From the NCBI GenBank assembly GCA_023436145.1, contig JAEZKP010000023.1:62001-126000 (forward strand): 64,000 nucleotides of DNA, in the 5' to 3' direction. The notes below the pieces were generated by a model. It saw nothing but the letters and a program-made list of their open reading frames with translations, was not told the DNA's origin and ran no database searches. Source of the stretch: Fibrobacterota bacterium (lineage in GTDB: Bacteria; Fibrobacterota; Chitinivibrionia; Chitinivibrionales; Chitinispirillaceae). The translations under genes were made by a program, and so were the position numbers. This document shows positions 8,809 to 19,800 of the stretch, one piece after another (positions within the stretch are counted from its first letter, which is position 1; every line of letters begins with the position of its first letter).

Positions 8809-11800
8809 TTACATACTTAATTGTCCTTTCAATTCGTTGATTTTCTCCTCTTCAAAAACTATGTTTCGCTGTGCTTCACGTTCAATGGAATTGAGTTGTT
8901 TAATTTTTTCTTCAACAGCGATTTGCATGTTCATAATGTTTCTGATACGGCGCATATTCCGCTCAAAATCTTCATCCTGAGCTGAACCGGAGGAAGCCAC
9001 TGCACCTGCTTTTCCACCTGCGGCACCCACTCCAGTACCTGTCCCGCTGCTGGTGGAGGCAGCTGCTTTCTGATCAGGTACCCATTCAGTGATAACCATC
9101 TGAAGCGCTTCGGATGATGGATCGATTTCTGCGATTCTTTCCTTCATCTTATCTATCCATTGGCTCTTGGCAATACCCTGATCTTTACAGATTTGTAAAC
9201 CCTCTTCATACTTGGGTAATGCTGCATCCATAGCCTCAAGCTTCTTTTCCTCAAGAAGGCTTCTGTAAGCATCAGCTTCATCCTGAGGCAGCCCCTTGGG
9301 AATAGGTGCACTGGCATACTCAATACCCACCTGCTCCATTATGTTACCACGTCTGAAAAGCATCTCTGTATAGCGATCAATTGACTTTTCAATGTATTCA
9401 CCTTTAATATTCTGACTGTGTGCCCATTCAATATTTTTGAAAAAATATTCCAGTGCTTTTTCATAATACCGGTCAAGACTGGCAAGAATGGTGATCTTAG
9501 CCACAATTTTCTGATCAACAGTACCAAAAAGAGTCTGTCCGTTGACTGCTTCTGCCATATCCACAAAACCCATACCGATCATGTAGGTGGCTTTCACTGT
9601 CCATTCGGCAACTCCCAGCTCAATAGCTTTTGCAAACTGCTTTGCAGGTTCCTCAAGAGCTTTTGTTTTCTCTTTCACCACATTCTTTACATCTTTCTCA
9701 TTCTTACCGGTAAGCTTTATCTTCAGGAAAGCCTCATACTTAATCTCTCCAAGCTTATAGTAAGCCTGAGCAATACTTACCACATCAATATCGGTTTCAC
9801 TCTTGAATTTTTCATATACCGAAGTGGCCATCTGGTAGTTTTTTTCAGCTTCGCCATATTTACCCAGTTTGAAATATGCATCTCCAGCCTTAGTCAGAGC
9901 GTTTACCTGCTTATTGCGATCACCAGCAAACTTATTGGCATATTCGGTAAATACCCGGGCCATATCCTCATTCTGTTCCATTTTCTCATAGCACAAACCT
10001 ACAGAGAAATAAGCTTCTGCAGCATACTCAGATTCGGGAAACCTCTTTGCCAGAATGTCATAAACATTTATAGCGTTGCTGTAGAGTTTTCCTTTTTCGA
10101 AGATTAGACCTGCGTTGTAAAGAGCCTGAGGAGTTTTAGGATCACTGGAATACCTCTCATAAATCATCTCAAACATCTTACCAGCCATATCAAACTTATT
10201 AATCTTCTGATAGCACTCTGAAGCTGCAGATAAGCTGGGAATAGCAAACTCTGCTTTGGTTATATTATTAGCTGCGGTCTGATATACCTGAGCGGCCTTA
10301 TCCAGATTTTCAGCCTTTTTGTAGTTTTCTGCTGCACGCATGTAAGCTCTTTCCCTCAATGTCGATTTGGGAAACCTTGCACAAAGCTCTTCCAGTGTTG
10401 CACCAGCCATGTCATAATTTTTTGATTCCTCGTAACAGACACCTGCTTCAAACCAGCCACGATCAGAAATTTTACTGGTCGGATATTCTGTGTAGATAGA
10501 TTTGAAAATATCTGCAGCTGCAGCCAGGTTACCCTCTTTACGTTTAGCTTCAGCTCGCTTGTAAATAGTACCCGCTGCCAGATCCAGAACTTCTGTGTAC
10601 TCTGCAGAATTAGGCTGCTGTTTGCCAAGAAGCTGCCGGTACATACCCATAGCCATATCGTACTGACCGGAACTGGAATAGCTGTTTGCCAGCATCCTCT
10701 GAGATTTGTCTGCAACTTTAGAAGTTGGATAATTATCAATAATCTGCTTGAAAACTCTTATTGCATTATCATAAGATTTAGCTGAGTAATGGATGTTTCC
10801 TGCCAGGTACAATACCTCAGAGGCATTTGAACTCTTTGGGAATCTGGCCTGGAACTTTTCAGTGTAATCCAAAAGTTTCTTTGTTTCAGGGAGCGAATAA
10901 GCCTGTGAATCAGCTACACCCGCAGCCGCCATGGCCTTCTTTTTGCAATTATCTAAGGCTACAATCACGTTGTAACCAGCATCTTCCTGAGAAATCAAAA
11001 CCGGTCCCTGATCTGCCTTTTTCTTGTTCTTTTCCACTTCGTCGGCATCCATTCCCAGGGTATCGATTTCTGCCTTGTATTCTCCAAAGGTCTTCAGATC
11101 AGCCATAGCTACCTGATCATAATATTCGGCAGACTTCTCACAATCTCCCATAGCACTGTAAACTTCAGCAATATTGTATTTGAATTCATAGTTGCGCCAT
11201 TTATCCTCAGGAAACTTCTGGAAAAATTCCTGATAACGCTTGAGTGCTTTTTCGTAGGCTGATTTATCCTTTTTCTTCTGGGCCAGTGCATGATAATAAA
11301 TAGCAATATGCCCTAATGCCTTTTTAACCTCATTACGTGCTTTCTCAATTATCGCAAGTTCGTTGCTGTTTGTCTTATACCACTGAGAATTTGCACCATA
11401 ATCATCAACCAGTTTCTCACGCTCCACGTTAGCTTTCTCATGCTCTTTTTTAACCACATAACATTCAATCAAAGCCATACGGGCAGTGGGAGCTTCTTTA
11501 TACATAGGGAATTTTTTCAAAGCAACGCTCAAAGATTGGATTGCCGCATCAAACTGTCCATGGTTACGGTTTTTTAACCCGATAGTGTACATCACGTTAT
11601 CTTCGTATGATCTTTTACCAATCTTTTTAAAATAACTGACCGCTTCTTCACCACCGTTTTCCATATCAGAAAACGAAATTGCCATGAATTCGACGGCCAT
11701 ATCTCTGAATTCACGCTTTGGATACAAACCTCCATCGCACTTGTCTACGTAGGTCTGGAAATACTGAACCGCTTTATCCAGATCGCCCGTATTATAATAC

Positions 11801-12528
11801 AGTTCACCTTTTCTGTAATGCACCATTTCCCAGTTCTGTAAATCTATCTGGTCTTCTCTGATTTTTTCCAGATGTTTAAGAGCACAGAGATAATCGTTGT
11901 CCAAATAACAAAGATCGGAGAGCCGGAAGTGTGCACCTGAAGCACGTGGACTGTTAGGATATTTTTCCACCACAGCTTCAAAAGCCACTCTGCATTTATC
12001 AATCTGACCCATCAGAAGATAGATATTACCCATCTGATAAAGCGCTTCACTGAGTTTTGGAAAAGTGGGATATTCCTTGCTGAGTCTTTCGTACATAGAC
12101 AATGCTTTTGAGTAATCAGGCAGCGGGTTAACCGGTTCAGGTCCTCTGCCGGTCTTTTCATACATGTCCATTGCTCTTTCATACTCTTCTCTTTTACGCA
12201 CATATTCATCACGACCCTGATCATAATAAAGACTACCCAGGGTATAGATAACGTCTGCACATCGGTCTGACTTTTTACCCTGACATCCGGCCAGCAGATT
12301 CTCATAGCGTCTGATGATTTCTTCAACTTTGCCTTCAGGGGCTTTTTTGCTTTCTATCTGTTCAATAGCTTTATTTTTCAGTTTTGCACGTTCAGCCTCA
12401 AGCTTTTTGATCTTTTCCATCAGTTCTGCTTTTCTGTCCTTCTGTGCATAACTGACCTGCGGAATTATCAGCAAGACCGATGACAATGCAACCACCAGAT
12501 AAAATGCTTTCCAATAAAACCTTTGCAT
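8809..12528 (-). CDS. Giant tetratricopeptide-repeat envelope protein
   Basis: This is a 1239-residue protein with a signal peptide (KAFYLVVALSSVLLIIPQVSYA) and a short coiled coil. It then has at least twenty TPR-like helix pairs spread from about residue 60 to 960 (for example SGAHFRLSDLCYLDNDYLCA and AYFSVGLCYEKMEQ). A low-complexity Gly/Ala/Ser stretch follows near residue 1180, then a terminal coiled coil. It lies in the operon upstream of TolQ. Periplasmic or outer-membrane TPR proteins of this size occur in the Glt apparatus of Myxococcus (GltD/E/I-type), and I infer a scaffold role. The match is by architecture only. Confidence 0.8.
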   Translation of the reverse strand: MQRFYWKAFYLVVALSSVLLIIPQVSYAQKDRKAELMEKIKKLEAERAKLKNKAIEQIESKKAPEGKVEEIIRRYENLLAGCQGKKSDRCADVIYTLGSLYYDQGRDEYVRKREEYERAMDMYEKTGRGPEPVNPLPDYSKALSMYERLSKEYPTFPKLSEALYQMGNIYLLMGQIDKCRVAFEAVVEKYPNSPRASGAHFRLSDLCYLDNDYLCALKHLEKIREDQIDLQNWEMVHYRKGELYYNTGDLDKAVQYFQTYVDKCDGGLYPKREFRDMAVEFMAISFSDMENGGEEAVSYFKKIGKRSYEDNVMYTIGLKNRNHGQFDAAIQSLSVALKKFPMYKEAPTARMALIECYVVKKEHEKANVEREKLVDDYGANSQWYKTNSNELAIIEKARNEVKKALGHIAIYYHALAQKKKDKSAYEKALKRYQEFFQKFPEDKWRNYEFKYNIAEVYSAMGDCEKSAEYYDQVAMADLKTFGEYKAEIDTLGMDADEVEKNKKKADQGPVLISQEDAGYNVIVALDNCKKKAMAAAGVADSQAYSLPETKKLLDYTEKFQARFPKSSNASEVLYLAGNIHYSAKSYDNAIRVFKQIIDNYPTSKVADKSQRMLANSYSSSGQYDMAMGMYRQLLGKQQPNSAEYTEVLDLAAGTIYKRAEAKRKEGNLAAAADIFKSIYTEYPTSKISDRGWFEAGVCYEESKNYDMAGATLEELCARFPKSTLRERAYMRAAENYKKAENLDKAAQVYQTAANNITKAEFAIPSLSAASECYQKINKFDMAGKMFEMIYERYSSDPKTPQALYNAGLIFEKGKLYSNAINVYDILAKRFPESEYAAEAYFSVGLCYEKMEQNEDMARVFTEYANKFAGDRNKQVNALTKAGDAYFKLGKYGEAEKNYQMATSVYEKFKSETDIDVVSIAQAYYKLGEIKYEAFLKIKLTGKNEKDVKNVVKEKTKALEEPAKQFAKAIELGVAEWTVKATYMIGMGFVDMAEAVNGQTLFGTVDQKIVAKITILASLDRYYEKALEYFFKNIEWAHSQNIKGEYIEKSIDRYTEMLFRRGNIMEQVGIEYASAPIPKGLPQDEADAYRSLLEEKKLEAMDAALPKYEEGLQICKDQGIAKSQWIDKMKERIAEIDPSSEALQMVITEWVPDQKAAASTSSGTGTGVGAAGGKAGAVASSGSAQDEDFERNMRRIRNIMNMQIAVEEKIKQLNSIEREAQRNIVFEEEKINELKGQLSM

Positions 12529-12562
12529 GCTTCCTGCTCTCCTTTAAAATAACCTGTATCTA

Positions 12563-14980
12563 TTATTCTTCAATGCTGTTTAATTCGTTTTTCAGTTTTT
12601 CCAGTTCACTGTCAATTTTCTCTTCTTTATCCTTCACCCCTTCGATGACTTTATTGGCCTTTTTGGCTCCAATCATTCGCTCGGTCTTCACCAGTGCATA
12701 TTCTGCATCGCTAAGGATTTCCTCTTTACGTTTAAAAAACCTGGTGTGAGATTTTGCAAGCAGAGTGTAATCGAAAAACGCCTTTGATTCCCTGGCAAAT
12801 CCATCAAAGAGCTTCTGCAACTCAGGCCGTTCTTCCAGCGTTTTGTTAGTTGGCTTTCTGAGGGCATTTTTCTTGATGTTCTCTGCAGTGGGAGCAAACT
12901 GAATAGTAAACTGATCAAAACTATCCTTTTTAATCTTGAGGTCATCCTCGGTCACAAAGGTTCTTTTGCAAGTGGCAAGACACTGTTCAAGAGCAGATGC
13001 AGCTTCCGGATACCTTTTAGAAAGCATCAATGCATATCCCTTAACCAGGTACGCTTCAGGAACCAAAGGAGATTGTCCATAAAGCCCTATCAGTTTATCA
13101 ACAGTCTGAATTGCCACATTAGGCTGGTTTACTTTAATCCAGGCCCATGCAGTTCCCAGCAAAGCCTCATCCTGATACGGAGAACCATCGGGGACACGCT
13201 GGTAAGACTCTACAGCCAGACGCAATTTATCACCGGATTCAAAATAAAGATGACCCAGTTTGGTGTTTGCAGCATCCTGCAATAACTGATCAGGTACCTG
13301 CTGAGTAGTATCATTTATAACATTTGTGAGATTCTGAATAGCCGCCTGCTCCCTTCCATTCTCAATATTGATAATAGAAAGAGTATACTGAGCATACAGA
13401 TAATGAGGATCCCCCTGCATTATGCTTGAAAACAGCTGTTCAGCAACATTGTAATTTTTCTGCTGAAAATGGATTTCACCAGCCAGGTAATCAGCATCCG
13501 GACGTATATCGCTATCAGCATAAAGGTTAATGATGAAAGAATGATTCTTAAGTGCATCTTCCATTTTACCTTCGCGATAATCAAGTGCCATCAACCCATA
13601 GAGATATTTAGAACGCATTTCAGAAGTTGTATACTCCTCAAGCGCATCCCTGTAAACCTGACGGGAAATATCATTCATGTAAAGGAATCTGTAGCAGTTC
13701 CCAAGATAGTAAGTGGCCTTATCATTGAGATGGAAATTTGGAAAAAGGGACAACACTTTTCCGAAAGCAAATGAAGCTTCCCAGTATTTTCCGGCCAGAT
13801 ATAATCTCATGGCTTCGTTATAGGCATCCATAGGAGCAAGAATCAGCTTGTCATATAAGCGTTTGGATTCACGCTGCTCTCTTGTGGGACCGAAATCGGT
13901 GGAAACTTTACCAGCGATTGTAAATCCACGTTCATCCTTTTTATCGCTGTCCTTGAGTAGTGTCTCAATGAAACTGTACCCCAGATGGCAATCAAAGTTG
14001 AGGTAATTGATCATTTCCGGTAGCGGATAAATCAGGTTATAATTGAAACCAACATAAGGAATATTATTATTGGTCCATCCTGCTTTCAGCCAGATCTGCG
14101 GAATAAACATATATTTAACATGCGCACCAAATCTGTAGGCCAGAGTGTTTGCCCCCACCTTGGCATTGGCACTGTCTCTACCCATAAACATATTAACGTA
14201 ATTTTTCCAGTCAACAGCCTCGTAGAATTTTCCCAAGGCGTTGTCAATCATAAATTCAATATCTCCGACCAGATTGTCATTTAAAGTAGAGTATCTGACT
14301 CCCATTCTTAATCTGCTGGCAGTAACCTCTGTTCTTTCAAAGCCAGAGGGTAATAAATTATTATAGGCTTCACCCCATTTAACCTGAGTCGGTAAAATAT
14401 CCTGAAAGCAGATACTGATACCAAGATCACCAAAGCGATAATGGTCAAGCGGATTAAAGTACACGCCCAGATCTATACCCGGAACATGTGATGCTACCCA
14501 ATCACCAAACTGATACTGGGTTCTAAGCTTTACATTGGTTCCCAACATCAACCAGGGAAGAACTCTGATTCCGTAGTTAGCCATAAACCATACATCCTGA
14601 AAGCTGGTATTACCACCCAATCTAATACTTCCAGAACTGGAGTCGAAATATGCCTTCTGAACAGAATTTCTGGTAAATAACATAGTCAGACCCACGGTCT
14701 GATTGCGTCGAATTGGAAACTGAATAGCCATATGCTGATAGCCCAGAGCTTCATCACCCAAAGCCCAGCGGTAAAATCCTAAAGCATCAACATGCATCTG
14801 ATTAACCCTGTATAAAAGTGCCGGGTTGACCAAAGCAGAAGACCAATCCGTTAGGTCCTGAGTAAAATCCGCCTGAAAATAAGGTGCATCATAACCACCA
14901 TCTCCACGTGCAAAAAATGTAGCACCCGCCAGCAGAACTGCCACTAGGCACGATTTAATTTTTGTTGGATAACACCTCAC
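12563..14980 (-). CDS. Outer-membrane PorV/FadL-like barrel fused to TPR repeats
   Basis: This is an 805-residue protein with a signal peptide (SCLVAVLLAGATFFARG). Residues about 30-350 look like a PorV/UPF0164-type barrel: an early NPALLYRVNQM motif, then amphipathic strands with aromatic girdles. Residues about 385-700 are TPR units (for example ATYYLGNCYRFLYMND and PEAYLVKGYALMLSKRYPEA). The last 80 residues are charged coiled coil. It is the second gene of the operon and lies 34 bases before the giant TPR gene. It may be the outer-membrane anchor of the complex. Which side the TPR half faces is not determined by the sequence. Confidence 0.75.
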   Translation of the reverse strand: MRCYPTKIKSCLVAVLLAGATFFARGDGGYDAPYFQADFTQDLTDWSSALVNPALLYRVNQMHVDALGFYRWALGDEALGYQHMAIQFPIRRNQTVGLTMLFTRNSVQKAYFDSSSGSIRLGGNTSFQDVWFMANYGIRVLPWLMLGTNVKLRTQYQFGDWVASHVPGIDLGVYFNPLDHYRFGDLGISICFQDILPTQVKWGEAYNNLLPSGFERTEVTASRLRMGVRYSTLNDNLVGDIEFMIDNALGKFYEAVDWKNYVNMFMGRDSANAKVGANTLAYRFGAHVKYMFIPQIWLKAGWTNNNIPYVGFNYNLIYPLPEMINYLNFDCHLGYSFIETLLKDSDKKDERGFTIAGKVSTDFGPTREQRESKRLYDKLILAPMDAYNEAMRLYLAGKYWEASFAFGKVLSLFPNFHLNDKATYYLGNCYRFLYMNDISRQVYRDALEEYTTSEMRSKYLYGLMALDYREGKMEDALKNHSFIINLYADSDIRPDADYLAGEIHFQQKNYNVAEQLFSSIMQGDPHYLYAQYTLSIINIENGREQAAIQNLTNVINDTTQQVPDQLLQDAANTKLGHLYFESGDKLRLAVESYQRVPDGSPYQDEALLGTAWAWIKVNQPNVAIQTVDKLIGLYGQSPLVPEAYLVKGYALMLSKRYPEAASALEQCLATCKRTFVTEDDLKIKKDSFDQFTIQFAPTAENIKKNALRKPTNKTLEERPELQKLFDGFARESKAFFDYTLLAKSHTRFFKRKEEILSDAEYALVKTERMIGAKKANKVIEGVKDKEEKIDSELEKLKNELNSIEE

Positions 14981-15006
14981 AATATACCAGCCTTTTTGAA
15001 GTTATT

Positions 15007-16503
15007 TTAATTGAGTGGAACAACCTCTACCCGTCTGTTCTTAGCACGACCCTCAGGAGTAGTGTTAGGAGCTAAAGGACGTTCTTCACCATAGCCCCGC
15101 GCTACAATTCTATCCGCAGCGATACCTCTCATAACCAGATAATTCATAACCGATTTCGCTCTGTCATAGGAGAGAGCTAAATTATAGTCATTTGAGCCCT
15201 GATCATCAGTATGTCCCCCAATCTCAACTTTAACATTCGGATAGGCTTCAAGGCTGTTATACACATGCTCCAGCACATAATAGGATTCTTCCAAAAGTTC
15301 AGCACTTGCAGTTTTAAAGTTCACACCCTTAAGGATGAGAGTCTGTTTGATTTCCTGTGGCTTTTCATCCGGACAACCATCTGAATCCTTATACCCGTTC
15401 ACCGTTTCCGGATTATTAGGACAAGCATCCTCGGTATCAGGAATTTTGTCTTTATCATTATCCAGATCAGGACAGCCATCCACATCCTGGAACCCGTCAC
15501 GGTCCTCAGGATCGTTAGGACACTGATCCTGGGCATCATAAATTCCATCCTGATCATTGTCATAATCAGGACAACCATCTACATCCTCAAAACCGTCTAC
15601 ATCCTCTGCCACATCAGGGCACTGATCCACATCATCAGGAATGCCATCTCCATCTTTATCAGTGGTGAAAGCCTCAACCATCTGCTCAGTGATAAGACCT
15701 ATATCTGTACCGTTTTCTCCCGAACCTTTACAGGGAGAAACTGATTTGACAAAATAATTATAATCAGGATGCCCATCCGAGATAAACACCGGTTCTTTGG
15801 ATATGTTACTTTGATGAACCACAGCGTTTCCATTAAAGGGCAACCGGTTCTGGTAGATGTTATTGTTGATGATTCGTGTTTTTCTGGCTTCAGGGGCAAT
15901 AAAAATCCCGTACTGTTTGTTTGAAAGCAGAATATTATTCCTGACCAGAACCTCTGTTCTGTGAGCACAGAAAATCCCACAGTAACCATTTTCCAAAATC
16001 ACATTATGATCAATACTGGTTCGTGTACCACGTACAGATTCCAGAAAGATACCAGTCCATTCATTTCTATAAATAATGTTGTTATTGACTTCAGGTAGCG
16101 ACATCAGGGCATGAATTCCCGCTCCTTTATTATCTACAATCAGATTTCTCTTTATAATCGGCCGGGAATTTTTACACAGAATTCCCGTAGTTCCATTACG
16201 AATAGTAAAATTGGTGATAGTAGCTCCATCGGCACCTATCACACAAGGCCCGGAGCGTCTCCCATCAATAATCGTATTCACCATATCCTGCCCCTGCAGC
16301 ACCACGTTGTCTGCCAGAACTACATTTTCGTAGTAAATCCCTTTGGTGACATAAATTGTATCACCTTCATCCGCCTGACCGAATGCTGATTCAATCGATG
16401 GGAAATCATGGGGAACGACAATCTTTTTGCCGGCGAAACAACAACTTATCGCTGCCAGAACGAAAAAGACACGAACTATGTAATTTTTTTTTCGTGTATT
16501 CAT
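15007..16503 (-). CDS. OmpA-family protein with right-handed beta-helix and thrombospondin type-3 repeats
   Basis: This is a 498-residue protein. The signal peptide (VFFVLAAISCCFAG) is followed by a pectate-lyase-like or NosD/DUF1565 beta-helix (about 30-260; PHDFPSIESAFGQADEGDTI and repeated N-N-I-I turns). Three calcium-binding thrombospondin type-3 repeats follow (about 283-385; DKDGDGIPDDVDQCP type). The C-terminal OmpA peptidoglycan-binding domain (about 390-498) keeps the GHTDDQGS, LSYDRAKSV and RAKNRRVEV motifs. It is the first gene after the promoter at 16590-16618. It probably links the outer-membrane part of the machine to the cell wall. Confidence 0.9.
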   Translation of the reverse strand: MNTRKKNYIVRVFFVLAAISCCFAGKKIVVPHDFPSIESAFGQADEGDTIYVTKGIYYENVVLADNVVLQGQDMVNTIIDGRRSGPCVIGADGATITNFTIRNGTTGILCKNSRPIIKRNLIVDNKGAGIHALMSLPEVNNNIIYRNEWTGIFLESVRGTRTSIDHNVILENGYCGIFCAHRTEVLVRNNILLSNKQYGIFIAPEARKTRIINNNIYQNRLPFNGNAVVHQSNISKEPVFISDGHPDYNYFVKSVSPCKGSGENGTDIGLITEQMVEAFTTDKDGDGIPDDVDQCPDVAEDVDGFEDVDGCPDYDNDQDGIYDAQDQCPNDPEDRDGFQDVDGCPDLDNDKDKIPDTEDACPNNPETVNGYKDSDGCPDEKPQEIKQTLILKGVNFKTASAELLEESYYVLEHVYNSLEAYPNVKVEIGGHTDDQGSNDYNLALSYDRAKSVMNYLVMRGIAADRIVARGYGEERPLAPNTTPEGRAKNRRVEVVPLN

Positions 16504-16848
16504 AGTACCCGGATTTTTATTAAGGGCTTAAATTGATTTGCAGATAGATATGTATATACCTCCGCTGCAGACCTCGGAGGGGCAGGGATAATATAGTTTC
16601 CCCCTTGTATGATGTCAATTCTCCCCCCTTAACTGCATTAATTTGACATCTCAGGACCCTATCTAAAAAAGTATATCCACAAACTAAATGCAAGTATTTT
16701 CTAACTACACACACAATTTAAGCACAAATTCAACCTCTCTTTGAGAACATGTTTCTTTTATTGAATAACTGTAAGTGAATATACTAGTTTTAATACTAAA
16801 ACCCGGTCAACTCTTAAATCAAGGTCTCAGATAATGAAAGTGTAATAT
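16504..16848. promoter_or_regulatory. Divergent promoter region between the envelope operon and the peptidase-barrel gene
   Basis: On the minus strand TTGACA (16613-16618) is followed by a 17-base spacer and TATATT (16590-16595), a near-consensus housekeeping promoter for the envelope operon. A second TTGACA on the plus strand (16643-16648) mirrors it, so GATGTCAA (16611-16618) and TTGACATC (16643-16650) are an inverted repeat. The plus-strand -10 is weak. CCTCCG and CGGAGG (16559-16580) can form a hairpin in the minus-strand leader. Confidence 0.55.
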
Positions 16849-19800
16849 ATGAATAACTTTTTCATTAAGCCAGCTAAATCTATATCACTTCTGCTATTAA
16901 TTATACTAAATTTCAGTGAAGTTTTAAGCTTCGGTAAAAACAAAGTCCAGTACTCCCCCTTCTCCTGGTGGATGAGACCCTCAACATACTATACCCTGTA
17001 CTATCATCAAAATATAAATACTTTACCGGAAATTGCTAATCAATGGGTGGCAAGCGCTTATAAATCACTTTCCCAAAATTTCAATTTCACTCATAGCAGC
17101 CCCGTACCCATTATCATATATGGAAATCCCTCCCTCTTTGCCCAAACAAACATAATCTCAGAAATTTTACCCGAAGGAGTTGGCGGCTTCACTGAAGTAT
17201 TCAAAACCAGAATCGCTGTCCCTTTTACCGGTTCTTACAGCGAACTGCGCCATGTACTTCACCATGAGATGGTGCACGCATTTGTTTTCGGGATAGTTTT
17301 TGATAAACACCCTGGTGCAAGCGCTATGCTCAATAACGCCCAAATCCCCTTCTGGTTTAATGAAGGCGCTGCGGAATACCTTTCCAGCGGTTGGAACTGC
17401 GAAGCAGATATGTTTATGATGGAGCAAACTCTTAATAATAGTATCCCCTTGCCCGGCCCCCAACTTAACGGATATATGGCCTACAAAGGTGGACAATCAT
17501 TTCTTCATTTTCTGCATACAAGCAGAGGTGATAGCGCTTTTTCCAGCTTTCTTCAACAATTCAGAAAAACTAAAATGGTAGACAACTCCATTTTGAAAGT
17601 CTACAAAAAAACAACCGAAGAGCTGGGAAAAGAATGGATAAGGGAATTGAGACGGCTCTATTGGCCAGAGATCGGACAACGGGACGTCCCCTCTGACAAA
17701 TGCGAATTCATCACCTCACATCTTAAGACTAAAGACCAGTTTAATCTAAGACCCAGAATCTCACCCGATGGACAGAAAATTGCCTTTTTCAGCGACCGCA
17801 AAGATTACACCCGCATTCTTATAACCGATAAGAAAGGTAAAGTGATCCACGAAATAAGTCAGAATGGTTATGGTGGTTTTTTTGAGTCTTTCCACCCTTT
17901 CAGAAGCGGAATGTGCTGGTCACCTGATGGAAAACAGCTGGCATTTGTAACATTATACCAGGGACAAGATGAAATAAGGATCATAGACATCGGAAAGAAA
18001 AGACTGGTAAAAAAAATCAGGTTGCCTTTTGAAAATCTCAGCAGCCCCGATTGGTCCACAAACGGTAAAGATATTGTTTTTAGTGCTATTGCCGATGGCT
18101 ATAGTGATCTTTTTGTATATGATATAGAGTCCGATTCACTTAAACGCCTCACAGAATCAGTACAACACGAAGCCGACCCCCACTTCTCACCCGATGGGCA
18201 GAAAATCGTCTTTTCAATTGAAGATACAACCGGCTCTCCACAACATCCCCGCTCTCCCTTTGGAAATACACCCAGTGAGCTGGCCACTATTGATCTGAGC
18301 ACTTCCAGGCTATCTATAATCACCAATACCATATGGAACGAAAAACAACCCTGCTTCTCACCAGACGGGAAAAATCTGGTCTATGTTTCCGACCGCAATG
18401 GCCTGGATAACCTCTATATTTGTCCTTTGGATAACCCCGAAAAATCAAAACCATTGACTGATTTCGTAGGAGGATGCTCAAATCCAGACTGGGCTAAAGA
18501 TACAATGAACATAGTTTTTACCCTTTTTCAGAATCAGGGATGGGATATATTACTCATAGACAAACCAATCGAAAAACTTACCAGAGATAGCCTGATAAGT
18601 ACCCGATGGATAAAAAGCCGGGTTTGTTCCTCCGGAGTATTCTTTAATAAAGTCGAAATTAAATCTGACAGCGTAACCGAACTCAAAGAATCTTCCCGGT
18701 CCGGCAGAAAATATCGCTCCTCGTCAAACCCAATACTTTCGACTCAAAATAAGAAAGTCAATGCTATTGACAGCATTAAAGTCAAATCTGACTCCATCAC
18801 AGTCTCTGACACCTCAATTACAACAAACGATTTGAAGATGGTGCAGAAAGCAGATCTGAAAGACACCACCTTTGAAAACAGCAAAGACACTATTTCTTCC
18901 TCAGATTCATCTACTAACCAGAGCCTTAATAGTTTGCCAGAAATAGCTTCGGCTAAAGAGGATAGTTCTAAAACAGACAGCATCTTACCAGCAAACCGGG
19001 TTCTTCCATACCGGTTGAAATTTACACCTGATATGGTTGCATTCGGACTGGGAATAAGCAGCTACTACAGTCCTGCCGGTCAGATGCTTCTTTCTTTCAG
19101 CGATCTCATGGGTGATCATCAGATCACTGTGGCAGCAGATATTCAAGGTAATCTAAAAGATTACATGCACCTTTTTGCCTCATACATTTACCTGCGTAAC
19201 CGGGTTGATGTAGGAGTGGGTGGATTCTTTAATAAGGACTACTCTTATGCCGATCTTTTCGGTAAACGTTTGTATCATGACCGGGAAGGCGGTGGCTTTT
19301 TATTTATTCGTTACCCATTTTCTTTTTTCACCAGGTTGGATTTTGAGCTTTTCTACAGGGATATCAGAAGAGTACCTCTGGAATCAGAAGATCCTGTCGT
19401 GGAGTCAACTGCACTTCTCCCCTCACTCTCTTTCTCATTCGATAACATTCTGTGGGGGATCACCGGTCCGCTCAATGGGGTTCGTGTATCAAGTAAACTA
19501 ATGATCTCCCCACCCTTTGATTTTATTGATGACCATTTTATCTCTTTTGATGCAGATATAAGAGGTTATTTACACTTGTTTAACAGGTTTGTGTGGGCTA
19601 ACAGAGTCTTTTTGGGGATTAGTAAATCTCTGGGTGACAACCCTTCAGCCCGGCGCTACTTTCTGGGAGGCAATGACAACTGGTTCTCGTACAGTATCAA
19701 TCAGGAAAAATATGACCAGAACATATATAACTCTTTTTTCTCTGATTTTGTCACTCCGTTCAGGGGTTATAATTACATGGATATCACAGGGAGCAGAGTT

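Noticed and set aside
9418..10107. Long open frame (229 codons) on the plus strand
   Set aside because: It lies wholly antisense to the giant TPR gene, has no ribosome-binding site, and its translation shows no domain.
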